Shown here one piece after another: positions 1-11,180 of a stretch of 64,000 nucleotides of DNA (position 1 is the first letter of the stretch; every line of letters begins with the position of its first letter). The stretch spans positions 683,501 to 747,500 of the forward strand of contig JAOTOL010001429.1 of NCBI GenBank assembly GCA_034440575.1, in the 5' to 3' direction. The notes beneath the pieces were generated by a model. The model searched no databases and was not told where the DNA came from. It saw only the letters and a program-made list of their open reading frames with translations. The translations under genes were made by a program, and so were the position numbers. Source of the DNA: Imbricaverruca yamaguchii (Eukaryota > Arthropoda > Thecostraca > Neoverrucidae).

Positions 1-396
1 AGCCAGCCATATGGCTGAGAAAACAACGTACGAAATACGAACGAAGCGCTCATGCACCTAAACTTTTGGCACGCTACCCAATTCCGCACGAAAGCTTCGC
101 TTACGATGGGATGCAGAGCCGGCGCGCTAAAGGTATTTGGCAGCTTCTCTGAAGAACTGCCATAAGCTGATCAATATTGGTTTGAGGATACGCAAGCATT
201 AAAATGAGTAAATAATGGAAACAAATCGATGTTGCCCTAAGTGCTTGCCAATCCTGAAAGTTTGTTTCTTGCTCATCCTAGCCCGGACATGTTCAACACT
301 TTGATGCGCACGACACTATAGATGCGCAGGATACGAAGGCGTGGCGTAGCCGCGGGCTATACCTTGCTGATGATGTGATGCTAATTTTATTGAGCA
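1..396. other. Non-coding, no recognised feature
   Basis: I see no convincing exon, RNA gene or mobile element end here. It probably lies in the long intron upstream of the SoxB exon at 9419, because the first half of that HMG box is not found anywhere between here and 9418. Confidence 0.4.
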
Positions 397-980
397 CCAT
401 TTGTACATTACCTTAGCTGAGCACACAGCGGACATTTGTACACTACCTTAGCAGGGTGTACAGCGGACATTTGTACACTACCTTAGCAGGGTGTACAGCG
501 GACATTTGTACACTACCTTAGCCGGGTGTACGGCGGACATTTGTACACTACCTTAGTCGGGTGTACAGCGGACATTTGTACACTACCTTAGCCGGGTGTA
601 CAGCGGACATTTGTACACTACCTTAGCCGGGTGTACGGCGGACATTTGTACACTACCTTAGCCGGGTGTACGGCGGACATTTGTCTACCCCGGTGTACGC
701 GACATTTTACACTACCTTAGTCGGGTGTACGGCGGACATTTGTGCACTACCTTAGTCGGGTGTACGGCGGACATTTGTACACTACCTTAGCCGGGTGTAC
801 GGCGGACATTTGTACACTACCTTAGCCGGGTGTACGGCGGACATTTGTACACTACCTTAGCCGGGTGTACAGCGGACATTTGTACACTACCTTAGCCGGG
901 TGTACGGCGGACATTTGTACACTACCTTAGCCGGGTGTACAGCGGACATTTGTACACTACCTTAGCCGGGTGTACGGCGG
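397..980. repeat. 35-bp tandem satellite, about 16-17 copies
   Basis: The unit reads acatttgtacactacctta followed by gccgggtgtacggcgg (35 bp). The first copy (397-431) is divergent; clean copies start at 432, 467 and 502 and continue to 980. One unit near 675-705 is shortened and scrambled. Variation is mostly at single positions (gcaggg/gccggg/gtcggg and cagcgg/cggcgg), the pattern expected from local unequal exchange. No coding role is seen; the apparent small reverse-strand reading frames at its right end are by-products. Confidence 0.95.
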
Positions 981-1549
981 ACGTTTTCCTCTCCCTCGCT
1001 CAGCGGCAGAATAAAGTTAGCTGACCTGACATGGTGGTCAGGACAGACTGCCGTCCTGCTAAAAGCGATATGCAGTGCTCTTGATCTGAAGACTGGCGGC
1101 GTTTCGCCAAGGCTTGGTGCCGTGTGTGCTATGAGGGCTGGCGGCGCCGCCAGAATTATGCGGCTTGGGTGTGAAGAGTTTTCATGAAATATCTTCTTGT
1201 TTGTGCGAATAACTTTATTGTCGTGGTATGTATGAAGGTATTTCAACCAATGTCTATTTTAAATAAATAGGTAGCCATGCTCAGCGACCTTGGTCCATGA
1301 ATTGGTGTTAAACGTGGCATGAGGTATGCTCCAGAATACCGCATGAAGCAAGTTTGAGGCCCATTTCGGTCGTGCAGAAATCGCGTCAGAAGGGACATGC
1401 CTCCTTCATCAAAAAGGGCGCTAGTTTTTCCGAACAATATTTATATATGAAGAGGACATGGCAATGTGTCAAAAGAATCCGTTTTGATCCCACGGTTCTG
1501 ACAAAAGGAAGATGATCTGTTTGCGATTATTTTACATTTGCTGCCTCTA
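981..1549. other. Non-coding, no recognised feature
   Basis: Unique-looking sequence between the 35-bp satellite and a large microsatellite. No coding pattern, splice-framed exon or transposon end was recognised. Confidence 0.35.
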
Positions 1550-1555
1550 ATGTGA

Positions 1556-1828
<273 letters not shown>

Positions 1829-3356
1829 CATGTACGAACACACAGGGACAGTTGGCTAGTAATCAACATAAAACACTAAATGAGCACCTTGGCGCTTTAG
1901 GGTGTATCGTAGGGGTGCATGCCATTATGAGCATGTCCACCTCCTAACCTACCCCAACCTCCTCAACCGCATCTGTCCACCCTTCCACCACCATCATAGG
2001 TATTCGCGGACCCGGTAGCCTTGTGGTGTTTCCTGATAGGAGTGCCGCCCTTGCGTCGATGGTTAGCCCAGCTCAGAACCTACATATCGATGTGGTTTCT
2101 GCTGCTAAATGTCTTATATTTTTATCTACTGTAGGAAAATGGTGAACAATACACTTTTGTTGTTTTTTTTTTTTGTGCTTTGAGGTCACCTTGCCCAGGG
2201 ATTTGTGGCCATTCAGAGCCTATAACTCAGGGTGAAATGTTCCAAGTGAAATGGTTTCGGGCAACATTAGGGTAATTTCTTGTTAATCAGTGACAAACGG
2301 CCGGCATTTCATTATGATTCAGAGCAGCGCAGGATGAGGGCTGATTAGCGCCGGAAAGATTCGCTCTCGTGATTGATGCTCGAGGACGATCCCATCCTCT
2401 TTGGGAGTGGGATGAACGCGTCGCCTAGTCCCCTCTCATGACGGCCATGTGTAGAGCTATTCACCGAGCATGAAGGCCTACCCTTCACCACCAACTGAAA
2501 TCGAGGAATGCGCCATGACGCATCATAAGCACTAAACTGGAAGCCTCAGGTCAAATGGTACTATCAGCGACCGAAATGACAGACTGGCATGATGCACACC
2601 TGTAGGCTGTAGTTTATACACTTGAAATCAGGCTAGCCGCCACAGTCATATCCGGCTGCAGGGACTAAGATAACACACTATCAGCTTCCTCGAAACGACA
2701 TTAAATCTCGAGTGGTTCTTGAAGTTAAATGCATTCGCTATTAGCAGTAAGCTAATAGATCCGATGACCAAGATCTCGTGTTTGTTTGACAAACGGCAAG
2801 TGTATATCGAGGATTTTAGAAAAAGGGAGGGGTAGGCGCCATAGCCTAATTCTCGACACAAGCGTTGCGTCGACACAAGTGTTGCGTCCGAGTAAGCCGG
2901 GCTTGCTGTTTTAGCATGTTGACTGGGGTGGGAGTTTCCGGCTCAGACTTTTGGTGTTCCCACCAGATCGTTTGCTATTAATTTTGGTGAGAACGTTCCA
3001 TTTCATGATTTTCCCATCACATTTTTACCATAAGTGCAACTTTAGGTGCACCTTTATTCTAGTCATGTACGTAGAATTTAACAGAAATATGCTTCAAGCT
3101 TTCGCGAGATGTTCAAAATATTATGCATCTAATACAGGCAATTCCCCAACACTACCCCGATATGCTAAAGTCGTTTTATGGCAGGTCTATTCACTTCTAA
3201 TGAGCCATTTTCATTGGCTTCGTGTTGCCAAATTTATGTTTTGTTTGAAAATAGTTGTTTGTCTATGCATCGTTTTTCCCAAAGCGCAAACCGTGCACCC
3301 AGACTACGTTGTATTATCGAATTATGGTCGCATTGTGTTGCTACTATTTGTGGGTT
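1829..3356. other. Non-coding, no recognised feature
   Basis: No exon or transposon end recognised. There is a short poly-T tract near 2159-2175. The small reading frames have no coding character that I can see. Confidence 0.35.
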
Positions 3357-3815
3357 ATCATACATATCATCATATACCATACATACATCATCACACATCA
3401 TCATCTCCATATATCATCATGCATCGTCATGCATCATACGATACACCATCATATGCCATGCATGCATCATCATGCATCATCAAACAGCATCACATAGCAT
3501 GTATACATCGTCCTGAATCATAACTAAGCACACCTACATCATCATACATCACAATACATCACCTTATGCAATGCATACATGATCATACATTTGCATGCAT
3601 CACCATTTATCATCATGCACCATCATGCATCATCGCATATCATCAGCTATCTTTTATACATCATCGCATATAATCAGCTACTATGCATACATCATCATAT
3701 ATCATATATACATCATCATACAACATCGTCATACATCACCATACATCATCATACATCACCATACATCAACATATGCCATTCATGCATCATTTATGCATCA
3801 TCATGCATATATTGT
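3357..3815. repeat. Degenerate CATCAT / ATACATCATC low-complexity tract
   Basis: The tract is built from cat/atcat/acatcatc words in variable order (examples: catacatcatcac, catcatgcatcatc). It is open for 60-110 codons in several frames only because the words lack stops. It is not treated as coding. Confidence 0.9.
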
Positions 3816-4555
3816 GTCATTGAAGATAAGCCATGTTTTGCACCAGTATAATGCTGCTATATAGAATAGCAGTACTGAACAACTGATGCAGCGCGGTCGA
3901 TAAGAAGCTCCGTCGCCATGAGGAACGGTCGGCAGCAGTCGGTTGCCGGGCGATATGTGTTGTAAACAGCTCGCGAGGAAAATACCGACCGAAATATCCT
4001 CCTTTGATTTAAAAAAAACGATCAAGAACACGTCACGAGGAATATTAGATTTGTTTTTGCCTACAATTCAACTTAAGAAAGCACATCTAACCCAGAGGGA
4101 AGAAATTAGAAGGCGAAACGCTAGCCAAAAAGTTACTACGGTTTGAAAAGCGTGACGGTCGGGGTTGACCACTTGATTGGCAATGAACATACACGAGGGT
4201 AGACTTTGCCCTGGCTTACAATGGTCTAGTATGTGATATGTGAACAGTTCAGCTACCATGAATCGTCTTGAGCTAAAGCAGTCCAGTTGACTTTTTGACT
4301 TTTCGAAAACCTTCAGAACGCGAATGACCTGTCTTTCTACACTGACTCAATGCCCATAGACCAAATGCTAACAGTTATGATTACTGGAGGTCAAATGTTC
4401 CCGTAAAAATTATGAAATGATGTACGACTAGCTTCTTCATCGCTTTACCATATGCAACCTGAATGTATTCAAAAACCTTAGTTAAGGTTGCGTATATTGC
4501 TCACACTATACAGATGTACACCATATATTGCCTATGCAGATGACGGTAGCATTGT
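3816..4555. other. Non-coding, no recognised feature
   Basis: No supported feature; small open frames overlap in both directions without a coding pattern. Confidence 0.35.
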
Positions 4556-4845
4556 CAGTGGCGTAGCCAAGGAGGGGCGAAGGGGTAGCCGCCCCTCCCC
4601 TGGCGGGTCGGGCGGGCCACTCCAGGCGACCGTTTTGAAGTCCCGCAAGGGCCCCACAGGGTATGGGTGCAGGGGACCCATAAGAGCCCCCTGGAGCAGT
4701 GTGAAGACCCCTAGACAGACGAAGGGGCTCCGGACTGACGAAAAGGGCCCCGGACCGATAAAAAGAGGCCCGAGTCAATGGAGAGTGCCCTTGCAGAGGT
4801 GCACAAACTTGCCAACTCGCCTACTAGCGTAGGAGGCAGACGAGT
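4556..4845 (+). mobile_element. 5' part of G-rich hAT-type element (CAGTGGCGTAGCC end)
   Basis: It begins CAGTGGCGTAGCCAAGGAGG, almost the same as the end of the complete element at 16071. A stretch (gccactccaggcgaccg) is shared with 6412-6432. The interior is a degenerate run of about 21-22 bp units ending in AAAAGGGCCCCGGA-like words. The 3' end and an 8-bp target duplication were not found, so this is a fragment or a heavily decayed copy. Confidence 0.5.
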
Positions 4846-5258
4846 GGAACAGACATTGGTCACATGTAGGCGTACACCCAGGATTTTTTCATGGGGGGGG
4901 GGGCCGGACCGAAAAGGGCACTTGGTTGGCTCCAAAAGGGCACTTGACCGGCTCCAAAAGGGCACTTTGCGGCCCGGGGCACACTGGAAGGTTTGTTGAC
5001 CGGGGGGGGGAGGGGCGTGAAAAAAAATGTTTTGGCCAAAAGGGCAGTTTTGGGCCCAAAGGGCAACTTTGGCACAGGCGGGGCACATAAGGCAGGTGAT
5101 TTTTGCACTGAATTTGGGACATTCCGGCCAAGAGGGCACTTTTCGGTCAAAAGGGCACTTTTGGCCAAAAGGGCACTTTGGTCTCATGGAGGAGGCCCGG
5201 GCCCTCTGCCCCCCCCCAATCCGGTGCGCCTATGGTCATATGTAGGAACAGACATTGG
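4846..5258. mobile_element. G-rich insertion flanked by a 14-bp direct repeat
   Basis: The 14-mer ggaacagacattgg occurs at 4846-4859 and again at 5245-5258. Between the copies is a body with imperfect inverted ends: gtaggcgtacacccaggatt on the left, and aatccggtgcgcctatgg on the right. The interior repeats the words ccaaaagggcac and gtcaaaagggcac. It looks like a small non-autonomous DNA transposon. Alternatively the duplication may be shorter (gtcacatg/gtcatatg). The family is not identified. Confidence 0.5.
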
Positions 5259-5944
5259 CTGAAACTGTGCTGTTGTTGTGATAGATCATCATTATTCGAA
5301 GAAGGAAAAGTATTCACCATATAAAGAAGATATATCACTTCAGGAAAACCATTTTAACGCAAAAGTATTTTATACACAGTTTCTTTTTGGTTATTTCACA
5401 AAATATTCGCTTATATTTCTGTAAGTTATCACTGAAATTTCGGAACAGGACATTTGCCAGCGCTAACTCTCTTGGTACGGATCCGGGTGCACAATATCGG
5501 CTGCACGCAACCAGCTCCATTAGGCTGAGCCATGGCGCAGCAGGCTGTCACAGATGCGCCGTGACAGTTGATGGGGTTCGATTGCGGCGTAGTTCCCAAA
5601 CGTTTGTATGGGAAACTAGATCTAGATCCTCCAGTTGGCACCTGCCAACGGGATGATCTAGAAACAGACACCATCTCACATACACCGTTCGACAGACACC
5701 ATCTCACAGACATGGCCGATCTCGACAACCGCTGGCTCGATCTTCATGAAACCTTCACGAAACGATCGACCATGTGCCAGAGGCGTGCGGTTTGGACTTT
5801 CGTGGCTTTGGGTTAGGTCAAAGGTCACGAAATGGCCGAAAAACACAACATTTTGGGCTTGTTTCTAAAGGTGACAGATGTATGGGCTTGATGACATTCT
5901 TGACGTTTTGTGGTCCCCGGTCTGATGGAAAGGCTAGAACTGTT
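5259..5944. other. Non-coding, no recognised feature
   Basis: No supported exon or element. Reading frames of 60-100 codons exist on both strands, but none shows a recognisable domain. Confidence 0.35.
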
Positions 5945-6745
5945 GAAAGATGGCCTACGGCCTAACCGAAGAGCTCCTGGATCGCAAAAGACGGCCCCCG
6001 TGTCCACGGAGAGGACTCCTATCCGTGTCATCGAACATGGCCCGGGGCGTGTGTGAAGAGCCACTGGCCCAATGGGGGCCAAAACCACACAGCCCGTTGC
6101 GTGACAGAGGCCCAAGCACAGGAGGCCACTTGCGTGATAGAGGAAGCACGAGTTTTTTTTAAGGGGACTTGGGCCGAGTAGAGAGTGTGAGCCGTGAAAG
6201 AGGGTCCTTGAGCCGACGGAAGGGGACTCAGGGCAGGACGTGCGGGAAAACTGGGCCGGCTTTGGCTCACGCTGATGGAGAGGGGTCAGAACTGACAGCG
6301 GAGGGTTTCCGGTGCTACGCAAAGGGTCTCTAAGTTTATGGTGGGCTCCGGCTGTTAAAAAGCAGTGGCGTTTCTCAGGGGTGAAGGGGCACCCGCCCGC
6401 TGGCGAGTCAGATGGAGCCTTCCAGGCGACCGCCCTCAGGGGCACAGACATGACCGAAGCAAAACTTAAGCGCATCCAACAACGTGTGTGCGAAGGGCCT
6501 TGAGACCGGAAGACGTCTACCCTGAGGGCTGGCAAGGGCCGCGAAGACAGGAAAGGACCCTTCCCAGATCTGGAATGCCCATGCCAGCTGAAAGAGCAGT
6601 ATCAGCTGGAATGGGCCCCTAACAGCTGAGGGATAAGCAGGGTGCCTGAGGGCCAAAAAGGGCTGAGATGCTCTTGGGGTTTGAAAGAGCCTCTAGGGGA
6701 TGAACAGAACTCCTAATTTCTGAGGAGGACTTCGAGGGCCCATAT
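5945..6745. repeat. Degenerate ~30-bp G-rich repeats, with an internal CAGTGGCG end at 6365
   Basis: Words such as gaagggGCCttgagac, aaagaGGGTCCttgagc and gaaaGGACCcttcc recur roughly every 25-35 bases. At 6365 a new end, CAGTGGCGTTTCTCAGGGG, starts a segment that matches 4556-4640 (both contain ccaggcgaccg). The block is probably two adjacent or nested copies of the family seen complete at 16071-16862. Confidence 0.5.
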
Positions 6746-7454
6746 CAGATCCGAAACGCTCCCGATATGAGTTTTAGACAGGACTGCTGAGGACTATGAT
6801 GACCTGTAAAAGCAGGAGAGGGGCCGGAGGAATGAAGATGATCTCTGAGAGTCAGAGAGAACTGGATTAGGATTCTCCTAAGTTTGAGAGTGGCCGAACA
6901 GTTCGCGACCACATTTAGACTGATTTCTGCAGATTTCGCACTTTTCCTGTTCGGACACAAGTAGATTGCGAACTATACATGATATGCTCATAAAATGTCC
7001 TCAAGGAACTTCACATTTCATGAAAAAAACATGGTGATGTTTATCTCAGAAGCGTATCATGGATGGTGGACAATCGATTTGGATCTAAACTTGAACAGTG
7101 CGAAATTTACCGAAATCTGACGAACCCGGTTCCCGAAGAATCGTCCCAGGCCAGCCACCTGACTTGACATGGCATAACATGTTTTATGCCGAAGGTCTCG
7201 CAACAAATGCCTGCAGATGTATTCCCATGTTGTGTCCGACAGTCTCCTCCGTTTCGGTGTCAGTTGCGAAAATCTGTGGAGGTTGCAAGCACCTAGGCCA
7301 ATGAAAGTAGAAAAATGGCAAAGTCCTGCGTAGGCCAATCATCGTCCTTGGACGATATTTCGCCACGTTCGCGAAAACAGGGCGGTGTTACTCCGAATCA
7401 TTTCCAAGTTAACACAGCGAGCCACATGCGACGACAGCGAGCTTTATATGTCAG
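6746..7454. other. Non-coding, no recognised feature
   Basis: Nothing supported; no splice-framed coding pattern. Confidence 0.35.
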
Positions 7455-7541
7455 CGTTTTATGTCCAGCATGTTGTGTCCAGTGCCTTACGTCCAGCGTT
7501 TTATTCCCAATGTTCTATGTCCAGCGTTTTATCAGCTCTCG
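7455..7541. repeat. Short tandem repeat, ~15-bp unit
   Basis: The unit gttttatgtccagc is repeated five to six times with changes (gttgtgtccagtgcc, gttctatgtccagc and others). Confidence 0.7.
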
Positions 7542-7581
7542 TTTAATGCATTTTTTTTTTTTGGTCACTGGATGACCTTCA

Positions 7582-8467
7582 ATATAACTTTAAAAACTTT
7601 CTTTTGCAAAATTGCAAAAACGTTGCTTTCTCTCATGTGTGTATGGGCGGTAGCAGATGGGTGCTGAGTGTTCGACATTGTTTCTAAATATCGCGGGATA
7701 CTCATGGTTTGTGATTTGCTACAATTCGACTGATAAGCAGGTGCTAGGTGATGTTAAAAGGTTGACATAATTTTAGACATTTTATTAATAATGCATAAAG
7801 AAAATTAGTGAAGTGCCTAAATACACTATTTTGCAGTGCTCAGGGACAAAATTAGAAACCTAGTTCAATCTTATGGTGAACATTAACCAATATTACTCCT
7901 AACTCCACAAAGGTCGTCTGATGTCAAGTGAGATTATTGATCTAGGATAGCCTTCCGGAGATAATTGACAGTTATTTTAGTAGTCTACCACCCTGCTACA
8001 TCCCCCATTGATGATTTGGAGGCAGTTTTTTATTAATTGCCGAAAACTTTCCATTTGATGAATAAAAACGATTTGGCATGATCCGAGTTTTACTTTATAG
8101 ATAATTGGCCTGACGCAATATTTTCAATTGCCCATATCAATTAGGAGTAATATTGGTCAATGTGCACCATAAGACTGAACTAGGTCTCTAATTTTGTCCC
8201 TGAGCATTGCAAAATAGTGTATTTAGGCACTTAACTAATCTTCTTTGTGCATTATTAATAAAATGTCTAAAATTATGTCAACCTTTAACATCACCTAGCA
8301 CCTGCTTATCAGTCGAATTGTAGCAAATCACAAACCATGAGTATCCCGGGATATTTAGAAACAATGTCGAACACTCAGCACTCATCTGCTACCGCTCATA
8401 CACACGTGAAAGAAAGCAACGGTTTTGCAATTTGCAATTTTGCAAAAGAAAGTTTTGAAAGTTATTT
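7582..8467. mobile_element. Fold-back element with ~325-bp inverted arms
   Basis: The left arm (7582-7903) is repeated in reverse complement at 8140-8467 at high identity. Shared words include actttcttttgcaaaattgc, gctacaattcgactgataag, gcaggtgctaggtgatgtta and acaaaattagaaacctagtt. A spacer of about 236 bp separates the arms. No transposase is present. The apparent ORF at 8337-8549 lies inside the right arm and is not a gene. Such structures are made by fold-back or long-TIR MITE transposons; no target duplication was found, so the superfamily stays open. Confidence 0.85.
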
Positions 8468-9418
8468 AGGGTGGGCAAAAAGATACGCCATAGCCCATGC
8501 CAAGGTTCGCTCGTGTTTCGTCATTTGTGGGAACAAAGATATACAATAATTTGTATGCACGAGTCTCGTGCCGCCACTCACGGATGCTGACCGGGGCCAA
8601 TAGGTGTACTGTGTTCCATCCTTGCCGTATGGGAGAGACAATGGTTGAGATAACTTCCTCTCTCCCTTGTGCCGTCTCTTGGCCCTTCGGCGCGATACTG
8701 ACACGGGCATCTTCACCGACGGGACTCCAACCGTGACTAGAAGGACGCTTATCTCACCACAGGAAGATAAACTGGCCTTTGATGTGTCATTGACGTTCAT
8801 GTCCTAGGCAACATCGCGCCGTCGGCAATGGATGCATCATTGACACAGGACATGAACTCTATGCCATCGCCGAAGGGGAGCAGAACCTTGGGTAACTTGT
8901 TAGCTGGGTGGACAAGTGTCATTCCGGTCGAACTGGCGGCCACCCAATCGCCCAGGTTTATCCGCCCAGCTAAAATATGCGAGATAGCACGGAAGATGGA
9001 GGACATAGATGCCCGGCCGCGACGGTCAGGCGCCTATTTCGCCAAAACAGGTGCTTTCCTGGATATGTGTGGCTTGAGAATGTAGTCATTCTCCTCGGGT
9101 CATTCGGGCACTGCTCTTCGTAACATGCTGAACACCATTGGCCGCATATGATTCTCCCCGGACAATAAAGGCCAAACTTTACAAAATGTGGGCAACATTT
9201 TGGATGTGTTCCTGTGATTGCAAATGTACTTAATACAAAAGTACTTGAGGTTTGTCGTTTAATATTTTCATACAATGACGAAGTACAAAGAATATGCGAC
9301 TGTGGTCTAAAAACCTACTGAAATCTGATAAACAACATTATATAGATATTTCACTGGAAAGAAGTAAAAACTTATACTGACACCCAATTCAATTTTGAAC
9401 TAGAGACCGCTGTTGCAG
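8468..9418. other. Sequence upstream of the Sox exon, presumably intron
   Basis: The part next to the exon must be intronic because the HMG box is entered in mid-domain at 9419. The acceptor reads ccgctgttgcag, with AG at 9417-9418; its pyrimidine tract is weak. No other supported feature. Small frames at 8462-9085 on both strands show no known domain. Confidence 0.5.
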
Positions 9419-9511
9419 AGCACTACATATGAAAGAGCATCCAGACTACAAGTACAAGCCGCGCCGACGACCCAAGATCACCGCCTCCAGCGCAATCAAA
9501 CCGGAGCCCAG
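9419..9511 (+). CDS. SoxB: SoxB-type HMG-box transcription factor, internal exon (C-terminal end of HMG box)
   Basis: Sox proteins bind the DNA minor groove through an HMG box and act in the nucleus, group B chiefly in neural and progenitor fates. This 93-bp exon reads (R)ALHMKEHPDYKYKPRRRPK, the diagnostic end of a group-B Sox box, followed by ITASSAIKPEP. The acceptor AG is at 9417-9418. The donor is CCCAG|GTCAGG at 9512; it leaves two bases (AG) that join the G at 10360 to make an Arg codon, so phase matches the next exon. A second donor-like site (CAG|GTGAAG, GT at 9522) would be phase 0 and would not fit. The start of the box is not in the window, so the upstream intron exceeds 9.4 kb. 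Group B is clear; the exact paralogue (Dichaete, SoxNeuro, Sox21a/b) is not. Confidence 0.88.
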
Positions 9512-9888
9512 GTCAGGTCAGGTGAAGACAAATCAGGTCAGGCGAGCGACGTCGCTCAACACCCAAGGAGCTCTTTCATTCCGGAGTCGTTGCAAGTTTT
9601 GTTTCACAAATCAATCCTTCGTCGATTTCAGCATTTTCCTCTCTCCCTGCCCACGAGAGTCGGTTGGATGCGTCTTTGTTCCCCAGTTTGCATATGTTTG
9701 CTTCGCGGCATATGAGAAACAAAAATTCCCCCAGAGCATGCTCGGCCATCGTTAATATTTATATGCGGGATGTGTCTCATCAACAGTGTGAGTCGCGTGG
9801 CATGTGGCGGTGGCTATCTTTTTTAGACTGTAGGGTAAATAAGATCCCGCAGAGAAATATTCACATCCACATATAAGCATGTGGTGGT

Positions 9889-10346
9889 GTGTCGAAGATT
9901 TTTCTGTCACCGCACCGCCGCTCGCTCGTGTCTGACATGTTTCTGACATGTTTCTCACATGGTTCTGGCAGATCTGACATGTTGCTGCGCCGCCGCTCGC
10001 TAGTGTCTGACATGTTTCCGTCGTTTTTCTGGCATGTTTCTGACATGTTTCTGGCAGATCTGGCATCCTGCCGGGTCGCTGCTCACTGGTGTCAGACACC
10101 GTGTTTCTTATATGTTTCTGACATGTTTCTGACATGCCTCGCATGATGCCGTTCGCTGGTGTCTGACATGTTTCTGACAGATCTGACACGTTGCCGCGCC
10201 GCCGCTCGCTGGTGACTAACATGTTTCTGACATGTTTCTGACATGTTTCTGACACGTCTGACATGCTGTCGCTCGCTGGTGTCTGACATGTTTCTGACAG
10301 ATCCGACACGTTGCCGCGCCGCCGCTCGCTGGCGACTGACATGTGT
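9889..10346. repeat. Minisatellite inside the Sox intron
   Basis: Two word types alternate: tgacatgtttc copies in runs, and a GC-rich block gttgccgcgccgccgctcgc followed by tggtgtctgacatgtttctg. Six or seven GC-rich blocks are visible (about 9909, 9988, 10070, 10148, 10192, 10268, 10312). The array reaches to about 12 bases from the splice acceptor at 10358-10359, so the branch-point and pyrimidine region of that acceptor lies in, or is built from, repeat sequence. The open reverse-strand frames across it (Met-Ser-Glu-Thr-Cys repeats) are artefacts. Confidence 0.9.
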
Positions 10347-10359
10347 TTGCGTGCCGCAG

Positions 10360-10834
10360 GTTTCCGCTGTGCTTTCCTGAGCTGGAGCGGCCTCGGCTGG
10401 CGCCGCTGGAGCCGGTGGCGTTCCCGCGCCCCTGGCTGAGCCCGTACCTAGCCGGCAGCGAGCTGGAGCTGCTGCCGCACCCGCCGCTCTTCCCCGAGTC
10501 GAGCCTCGAGCTGGGGCTGCGCTGCGCGCCGCTTCGGCCGCAGGTGGTCGGCGCCATGCCGCTCTTCGATGCCATGTCGCTGCTGCGCTGGCGGCTGGGC
10601 GCCGGCCTCCCGCACTGCCACCCGGCGGCCGCCATGCAAACTCCGAGTTACGGCTGGACGCCGCCAGAGCGACTGGTGGACCGCACGCAGGCGGAGGAAA
10701 CGTGGAACGCGTTGGACGAGTCGGACGAAGAGATCGACGTGACGAACCTGGCCGACGATGTGGCGACCCTGACGGACGTCGGCGATAAGCCGGTGGACCT
10801 GTCCGCGTCGGCTGGCGTCGGCGCAGCTCTCTGA
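10360..10834 (+). CDS. SoxB: SoxB-type transcription factor, terminal exon
   Basis: The acceptor is tgtttgcgtgccgcag with AG at 10358-10359; the first base completes the Arg codon begun at 9510-9511. The frame then runs about 157 codons to TGA at 10832-10834. GC content and GC3 are very high, as in the RBM12 exons here, which supports real coding. The chain is Pro/Leu-rich (PELERPRLAPLEPVAFPRPW) with no known fold, then an acidic stretch (ALDESDEEIDVTNLADD). Near the C-terminus is DKPVDLSAS. PxDLS is the established binding motif for the co-repressor CtBP, so a repressor role is inferred. Assignment to the Sox gene rests on adjacency, phase and composition; spliced RNA would settle it. The GTG at 10343 lies in the intron and is not a start. 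Confidence 0.78.
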
Positions 10835-11180
10835 GTCGTCCACGTCGGCACAGGAGCTACTGTACGGCTTTGACGTGTACAGCTGCAATATCACGACACG
10901 ATTCTCTCTTCTGTTGTGCATGGGCGTGACAACGCAAGCAAAATGTCCGGGCAAAAATTATCTGTCGGAAGGCATTCTTCATGGCGAAGATGGAAGTTGA
11001 GTGTGGTTGGTCTGGATGTTGTGGGTACCACGTATGTAACGCATCGTCCCTCCCTCAGTTGTTACACCCATGTTTATGGTGCGATTCTGATGTCAGCGTG
11101 TTGAAAGTCGAGACATCGCACCGAAATGTCTACAGATGACTGGATCTCGGATGGTGGAATAAAAACTGTCCCTGTAGATA
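10835..11180 (+). terminator. Sox 3' UTR and poly(A) signal
   Basis: After the TGA at 10834 the composition drops to ordinary intergenic sequence. An AATAAA hexamer is at 11158-11163 (ggtggaataaaaactgtcc), about 325 nt past the stop, a normal distance for cleavage near 11180. There is no other hexamer between the stop and this point that I noticed. Confidence 0.6.

Noticed and set aside
397..980. CRISPR array
   Set aside because: The 35-bp units are contiguous, with no unique spacers, in an animal genome.
8337..8549. 70-codon frame
   Set aside because: It lies in the right arm of the fold-back element and has no independent support.
9752..10342. 196-codon reverse frame with Ser-Glu-Thr-Cys repeats
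   Set aside because: It is the translation of the Sox intron minisatellite; the + strand splice structure explains the region better.
10448..10954. 168-codon reverse frame opposite the Sox last exon
   Set aside because: High GC3 on the + strand creates an open reverse shadow frame; no domain is visible in it.
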